Source: Entoloma clypeatum
Taxonomy: Eukaryota; Basidiomycota; Agaricomycetes; Agaricales; Entolomataceae
DNA length: 64,000 nt
Direction of reading: 5' to 3'
Assembly: GCA_963565915.1 (NCBI GenBank)
Contig: OY751488.1
Coordinates: 186,001-250,000 of the forward strand
Part shown: positions 59,456 through 64,000 of the stretch, one piece after another
Layout of the letters: each line of letters begins with the position of its first letter
Position numbering within the stretch: position 1 is the first letter of the stretch
The notes under the pieces: model-generated
What the model was told of the DNA's origin: nothing
Database searches by the model: none
What the model saw: the letters and a program-made list of their open reading frames with translations, nothing else
Translations under genes and position numbers: made by a program

Positions 59456-60544
59456 ATGGCCGACAACAACGACGACGAGTTCGACAATCCCCTTCCCAAT
59501 CCCCCTCTCCCTCCTCCCGCTCATAATCCCGCCGCCCCGCGTCCCAATGGAAGACGACTAGAAATCGCTGCAGACCCCGGCAGGTACAATGGGGCCAAGG
59601 CAACGTTCGGAGTATGGTGGACAAAGATGCTGGCATGGATCAGGGTCAACCGGGACCTGTTCCAAGGACAGGAAGAAATTTGCATTGCAGTATGGTCTCG
59701 CCTGGAAGGCGCTACCGCCGGCACCTATGGGGAAACACGCTTGAGGCAGTGCATGGAATCAGAACATTGGCCCACGTTCCAGCAATTAATGAGAGAGGTG
59801 ACATCAAGATTCCAATCAGCAACAGAAATAGAATGGGCACGTGCCAAAATCGAAACCTTTAAACAAGGAAACATGCGGGTGGACGATTTTATTACACAAT
59901 TTGGAACGTTGGTCATCAAAGGCCAAATTGAGGAAATGCATGGGATATCTCTGCTAGAAAGGAACACCAAGGATTCGATCATACAACAAATGTTCCAGCA
60001 GGGAAGACGACAGACCACCGTGCAAGACACGAGTGAGGAAATTTTAGCAATCGGAAGAGCAGAGGAAACTTACGCGGCAAGACCGGGCATGAGGACCGGC
60101 AACAACTTTGGACAGCAGAGAACCGGTTGGGGCAATCGGCCCGCAAACCAGCAGAATCAGCAGCGACCATTCGGACAACAACAGTACGGGGGGTACCGAG
60201 CCCCGCAGCAAAACGGACAGCAAGGTCAGGGACGCCGAGATCCCAATGCTATGGAGGTCGATAGAAACCAGCGCCGAGCGCCTGGTAATTGTTACAACTG
60301 CGGAGGACAGGGGCATTTCGCCCGGGAATGCAGACGGCCACAACGCAGGGTGCGAGCGGCTGTAATTGAACAAATCGACGAACATGAGGAAGAAGAAATC
60401 TTAAGACAAATCACGGCAAGGCGTCAAGCACGACAAGCCGCAAACGGACCAAGGGGTGTGATTGGCGCGCCTGCGCCGAATCCCAATGGTCAGAACAATA
60501 GACAAGCTGCTGGGCAGCAGGGTTTTGTGAACGTCAACCAGTAA
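59456..60544 (+). CDS. Gypsy-C Gag (362 aa)
   Basis: ATG 59456 to TAA 60542-60544. The N-terminus is acidic then Pro-rich. A capsid-type region follows (about residues 30-210: FGVWWTKMLAWIRVN; FQQLMREVTSRFQSATEIEW; MRVDDFITQFGTLV). Then comes a Gln/Gly/Asn-rich linker and one CCHC knuckle, CYNCGGQGHFAREC (about 280-293), plus an acidic EQIDEHEEEE stretch. Gag forms the virus-like particle and binds element RNA. There are no stops; it appears intact. Pol lies in the -1 frame and overlaps its end. Confidence 0.95.
   Translation: MADNNDDEFDNPLPNPPLPPPAHNPAAPRPNGRRLEIAADPGRYNGAKATFGVWWTKMLAWIRVNRDLFQGQEEICIAVWSRLEGATAGTYGETRLRQCMESEHWPTFQQLMREVTSRFQSATEIEWARAKIETFKQGNMRVDDFITQFGTLVIKGQIEEMHGISLLERNTKDSIIQQMFQQGRRQTTVQDTSEEILAIGRAEETYAARPGMRTGNNFGQQRTGWGNRPANQQNQQRPFGQQQYGGYRAPQQNGQQGQGRRDPNAMEVDRNQRRAPGNCYNCGGQGHFARECRRPQRRVRAAVIEQIDEHEEEEILRQITARRQARQAANGPRGVIGAPAPNPNGQNNRQAAGQQGFVNVNQ
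60520..60526 (+). promoter_or_regulatory. Candidate -1 ribosomal frameshift heptamer GGGTTTT
   Basis: In the gag frame it reads G GGT TTT (codons 60521-60523 and 60524-60526), which fits X XXY YYZ. A -1 slip moves ribosomes into the pol frame, open from this point to the window end. The gag stop is 16 nt downstream. A stimulatory pseudoknot was not assessed. Confidence 0.5.
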
Positions 60545-63500
60545 ATCCCCCGCTGGCTCTGACAAATCGATATGAATGTTTGCCTATAGACTCTTACGTA
60601 CATAAAGACATTGTAAAATCTTGGTTTCAGAAACTTACGGATGCTGCAGTTACGTACAATAAAATACTATTAGATAAACCTAGTAGGAAAGAAAAACCAA
60701 AAAAAGATGAATCGGACTTAGACACACTTGTAAACTATATCATTGGGGAGCCCTCAGAAACGAGGCTTGGTTCGTCCCCTACGGATGAATGCTTAATTCC
60801 CTATGACAAAGAATCAGATAATTTAACTAGGCAAACGGACTCTATGGGGGAACCATCTTTTATTCGATCCGCTTCTTTGGAAAAGGAGCTTATGATGAAA
60901 ATCACGCTGGAAACGTTGCAGGACAAACGCACATTCGATGTTGAAGCATTATTAGACTCAGGGGCGACAGGGATGTTCATAGATCTGGACTTCGCCAAAA
61001 GGAACAACATTAAATTAAGGGAACTACCTTTCCCCATTCGGGTCTACAACGTTGATGGCACGCTTAACCAAGGAGGTTCGATCACGCATGAAGCAGTCAT
61101 GGCTATGCGGTATAAAGGACATGTGGAGATAGCCGTGTTTGAGGCATGCAACCTAGGGAAAGCTAAAATTATTGTTGGACATACCTGGCTGAAACGCCAT
61201 AATCCAGAAATCAATTGGGAAAAGGCGGAAATTAAACTATCAAGATGTCCAGAAGAATGTGGCATGCGTCGAACACGTTATTTAAATAAAACTGCAAGAA
61301 CCAGATGGGGCGGAAGAATGGAAGAAGTAGTAGAAGGAAATGAGGAAGAAATGGAGGAGGAAGTAATCCACACGCTCAGGGCAGCTAAAGGAGAACCCTC
61401 AGATGAAGTACCGGCAGAACAGGTTGTCCCCCGGAAATATCACAAATATCTATCAGTCTTTGAAAAGAAAGCATCGGAGAGATTACCAGTCAGGAAACCA
61501 TGGGACCACGCTATAGACTTAAAACCGGATTTCGTACCAAAGAAGGCCAAAGTCTATCCCCTGTCACCAGATGAAAGGAGAGAAGTATCCGAATTTGTAA
61601 ACGATCAATTACGCAAAGGATATATTCGACCTACCAAGTCACCACAAACCTCGCCAGTATTCTTTATACCCAAAAAAGACGGAAAGAAACGAATGGTACA
61701 GGATTACCGACACATTAACGGCTGGACCGTTCGCAATAATTATCCACTCCCGTTAATTCCGGAATTGATCGATAAATTAAAGGGAAAGAAAAGGTTTACC
61801 AAAATGGACCTCAGATGGGGGTATAACAATGTACGCATCAAAGAAGGAGACGAGTGGAAAGCGGCATTCACAACCCCAGACGGAGCTTTCGAACCAACAG
61901 TCATGTTCTTCGGATTAAATAATTCCCCAAGCACGTTTCAAACCATGATGAACGACATATTTAGAGACTTGATTGATCAAGGAGACGTAGTTATCTATAT
62001 CGATGATATATTGGTAGCAACTGAAGGAGAAAAAGGACACAGTGAAATCGTGGAGGAAATTCTAAAAAGATTACGAGAAAACGACTTATTCTTAAAACCA
62101 GGAAAATGTTTCTTTGACCGAGACGAAATAGAGTTCTTAGGGTTAATTATTGGGAAAGACGGAATTCGAATGGATCCTTCAAAAGTAGACGCCATCAAAC
62201 AATGGCCGAAACCAACAAAAGTCAAAGAAATTCAGTCGTTTCTAGGATTGGCCAATTTCTATCGAAGATTTGTCAAAGACTTCTCTAAAGTGGCAGGGCC
62301 CTTACATAAATTAACAAGGAAAGAAACAATCTGGAATTGGAAGGAGGAACAGGAGGAAGCGTTTGATATGCTAAAGAAATTATTTACGGAAGCACCTATA
62401 TTAGTATCTCCCGATCCGGATCGGAAGTTGAGAGTAGAATCAGACGCATCGGACTTTGCTACAGGAGCAATTCTATCTATGGAATGCGAGGATGAGAAAT
62501 GGAGGCCATGTGCCTTTCTATCTAAAGGATTAAATGATGTGGAACGAAATTACGACGTACACGATAAAGAAATGCTGGGCATAATTCGAGCGCTGGAAGC
62601 ATGGAGACACCACCTTGAAGGAGCCAAACATGAGGTCGAGATCTGGACTGATCATAAAAACCTCGAGTACTTCATGCAGGGACGAAAGCTTAATCGCAGA
62701 CAAGCACGCTGGGCGTTGTATCTAACACGCTTCAACTTTAAATTAATACACAAAGCTGGCACCTCAATGGGAAAGGCGGACGCTCTTTCGAGAAGGGTCG
62801 ATCATAGAAAGGGGGTGGAAAATGACAACGAAGACGTAACATTATTAAAACCGGAATACTTCCACTTGCGAGCAATGGATCGAGGTCACATACTTATTGA
62901 TGGAGAAGAAAGTAAACTATTAAAACGCATCAGGGATGCCAAGGAATTTGACGAACAAGTGTTGAAAGCAGTAGAAGAGTTAAAGAAAACAAATACCAAA
63001 ACATTACGCGCAGACGAATGGCATGAAGAGCAGGGACTCTGGTTACATAGAGGAAAGGTTTATGTTCCGAAAAGTCAGGAACTCAGGGAGGAAATAATTA
63101 AATTACACCACGACAACCCAGTTGCAGGACACCCAGGGCAGTGGAAGACCCTGGAATTGGTTACACGTAATTATTGGTGGCCTAGTATTACAAACATGGT
63201 CAAAGCATACGTCGAGGGCTGCGACAGATGTCAACGATCAAAAAACGTGCCTCAACCGCTAGCTGGTAAATTAAAAGCAAACACGGAACATGCAGGACCA
63301 TGGAAACATGTTACAGCAGATTTTATTGTAGGACTCCCAGAAGCTCAGGGGTACAACGCAGTATTAGTCGTGGCTTGCAGATCAACAAAGCAATCACACT
63401 TTATCAAAACACGTGATGAAGTCTCAGCAGAAGGATTAGCTAAACTATATCGGGACGAAGTCTGGAAACTTCATGGACTGCCAGAATCGTTAACGTCAGA

Positions 63501-64000
63501 TCGAGGACCACAATTTGCGGCAATATTTATGAAGGAACTAAATAAAATATTGGGGATCACAACTAAATTATCAACGGCGTATCATCCGCAAACAGACGGA
63601 CAGACGGAGCGCATCAACCAGGAGTTGGAACAATATCTAAGATCATTTATTTCCCATCGGCAAACAGATTGGCCCGAATGGATGGCAACCGCGGAGTTCG
63701 CCTATAATAATAAAATTCACACGGCAACTCAGTTCTCGCCGTTTTATGTAAATTATGGGTTTAACCCTAGGATGGGCGTAGAACCTCGGAGGGCAGAAAA
63801 GTCAGAACCGGCAAAAGAATTCGCAGAGCGAATGAAGAAGATTCATGAGGAGGCGGAAGCGGCGCTAGTAAAAGCACGAGAAGAGATGGAACGGTATGCG
63901 AACCTGAAAAGGGGTGATGCACCAGTTTACAAAGTTGGCGACAAAGTTTGGTTATCGACTAAAGACCTGAAGTTGAACCGACCCTTAAAGAAACTTGCCG
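60526..64000 (+). CDS. Gypsy-C Pol (protease, RT, RNase H, integrase), intact, right end outside window
   Basis: The frame is open for at least 1158 codons and has no ATG for the first 106, in keeping with expression by frameshift. Numbering from 60526: protease DSGATG at 144 with IIVGHTW later; RT with MDLRWGYNNVRI and YIDD (D493); RNase H with SDASDF (D640) and KADALSR; integrase HHCC finger (HHDNPVAGHPGQ, CDRCQRSK) and catalytic D932, D992, E1028 (D35E). The domain order RT-RNase H-integrase is that of Ty3/gypsy. The chromodomain, if any, would lie outside. It differs strongly in sequence and codon use from gypsy-B, so it is a separate family, and by eye it is the least damaged gypsy element here. 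Confidence 0.95.

Overview
The window looks like a transposon-rich stretch of a basidiomycete genome, most likely Agaricomycetes. Host genes have many short introns (about 43-65 nt) with GT...AG ends. The gene content fits: F-box/LRR proteins, an Spt5-like KOW protein, a WD40 protein, an ABCC transporter and lineage-type zinc-finger proteins. The mobile elements fit too: chromodomain Ty3/gypsy elements, Ty1/copia elements, a Helitron, a hAT-like MITE and Plavaka-like remnants. No prokaryotic operon structure, rRNA, tRNA or CRISPR was seen.

Layout, left to right. 1-2005: 3' end of gypsy family A (integrase, chromodomain, a small accessory ORF, 3' LTR), abutting a minus-strand Gag-protease remnant (element D, 2006-5165). 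5.6-11.6 kb: host genes on the minus strand: an LRR-type fragment, a Plavaka remnant, a 3-exon F-box gene split by a 794-bp hAT-like element, and an intact 6-exon gene of unknown function. 12.5-14.1 kb: an acidic Ser-rich gene cut by the 5' LTR of gypsy-B. 14116-26522: gypsy-B (same family as A) with Copia-1 nested inside it. 26.5-37.7 kb: a Helitron Rep/helicase gene whose C-terminal cysteine-protease-like domain is split by the intact Copia-2. 38.4-54.7 kb: Spt5-like gene, an inverted-repeat block, two zinc-finger genes in opposite orientation, a truncated ABCC transporter, a minisatellite and a WD40 gene. 54.9-58.5 kb: a host gene truncated by gypsy-E (same family as A/B), which itself carries a 1,091-bp solo-LTR-like insertion. 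58.6 kb to the end: gypsy-C, a different Ty3/gypsy family, intact as far as the window goes.

How it fits together. Nesting gives an insertion order: Helitron before Copia-2, gypsy-B before Copia-1, gypsy-E before the 1,091-bp insertion, F-box gene before the hAT-like element. Three priming or expression strategies can be read from sequence. Gypsy-B and gypsy-C each have a 10-11 nt site, 2 nt after the 5' LTR, complementary to an LTR segment 33 nt downstream of the TATA box (Tf1-like self-priming). The copia elements have a Drosophila-copia-like half-tRNA-iMet site. Gypsy-C has a correctly phased GGGTTTT slip site between gag and pol. Older copies are interrupted mostly by TGA; three of these sites align with CGA in sister copies, which suggests CpG deamination. 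The least familiar item is a small accessory ORF between integrase and 3' LTR, conserved in three gypsy copies. All functional statements rest on reading translated sequence and recalled family features; no database search was possible.
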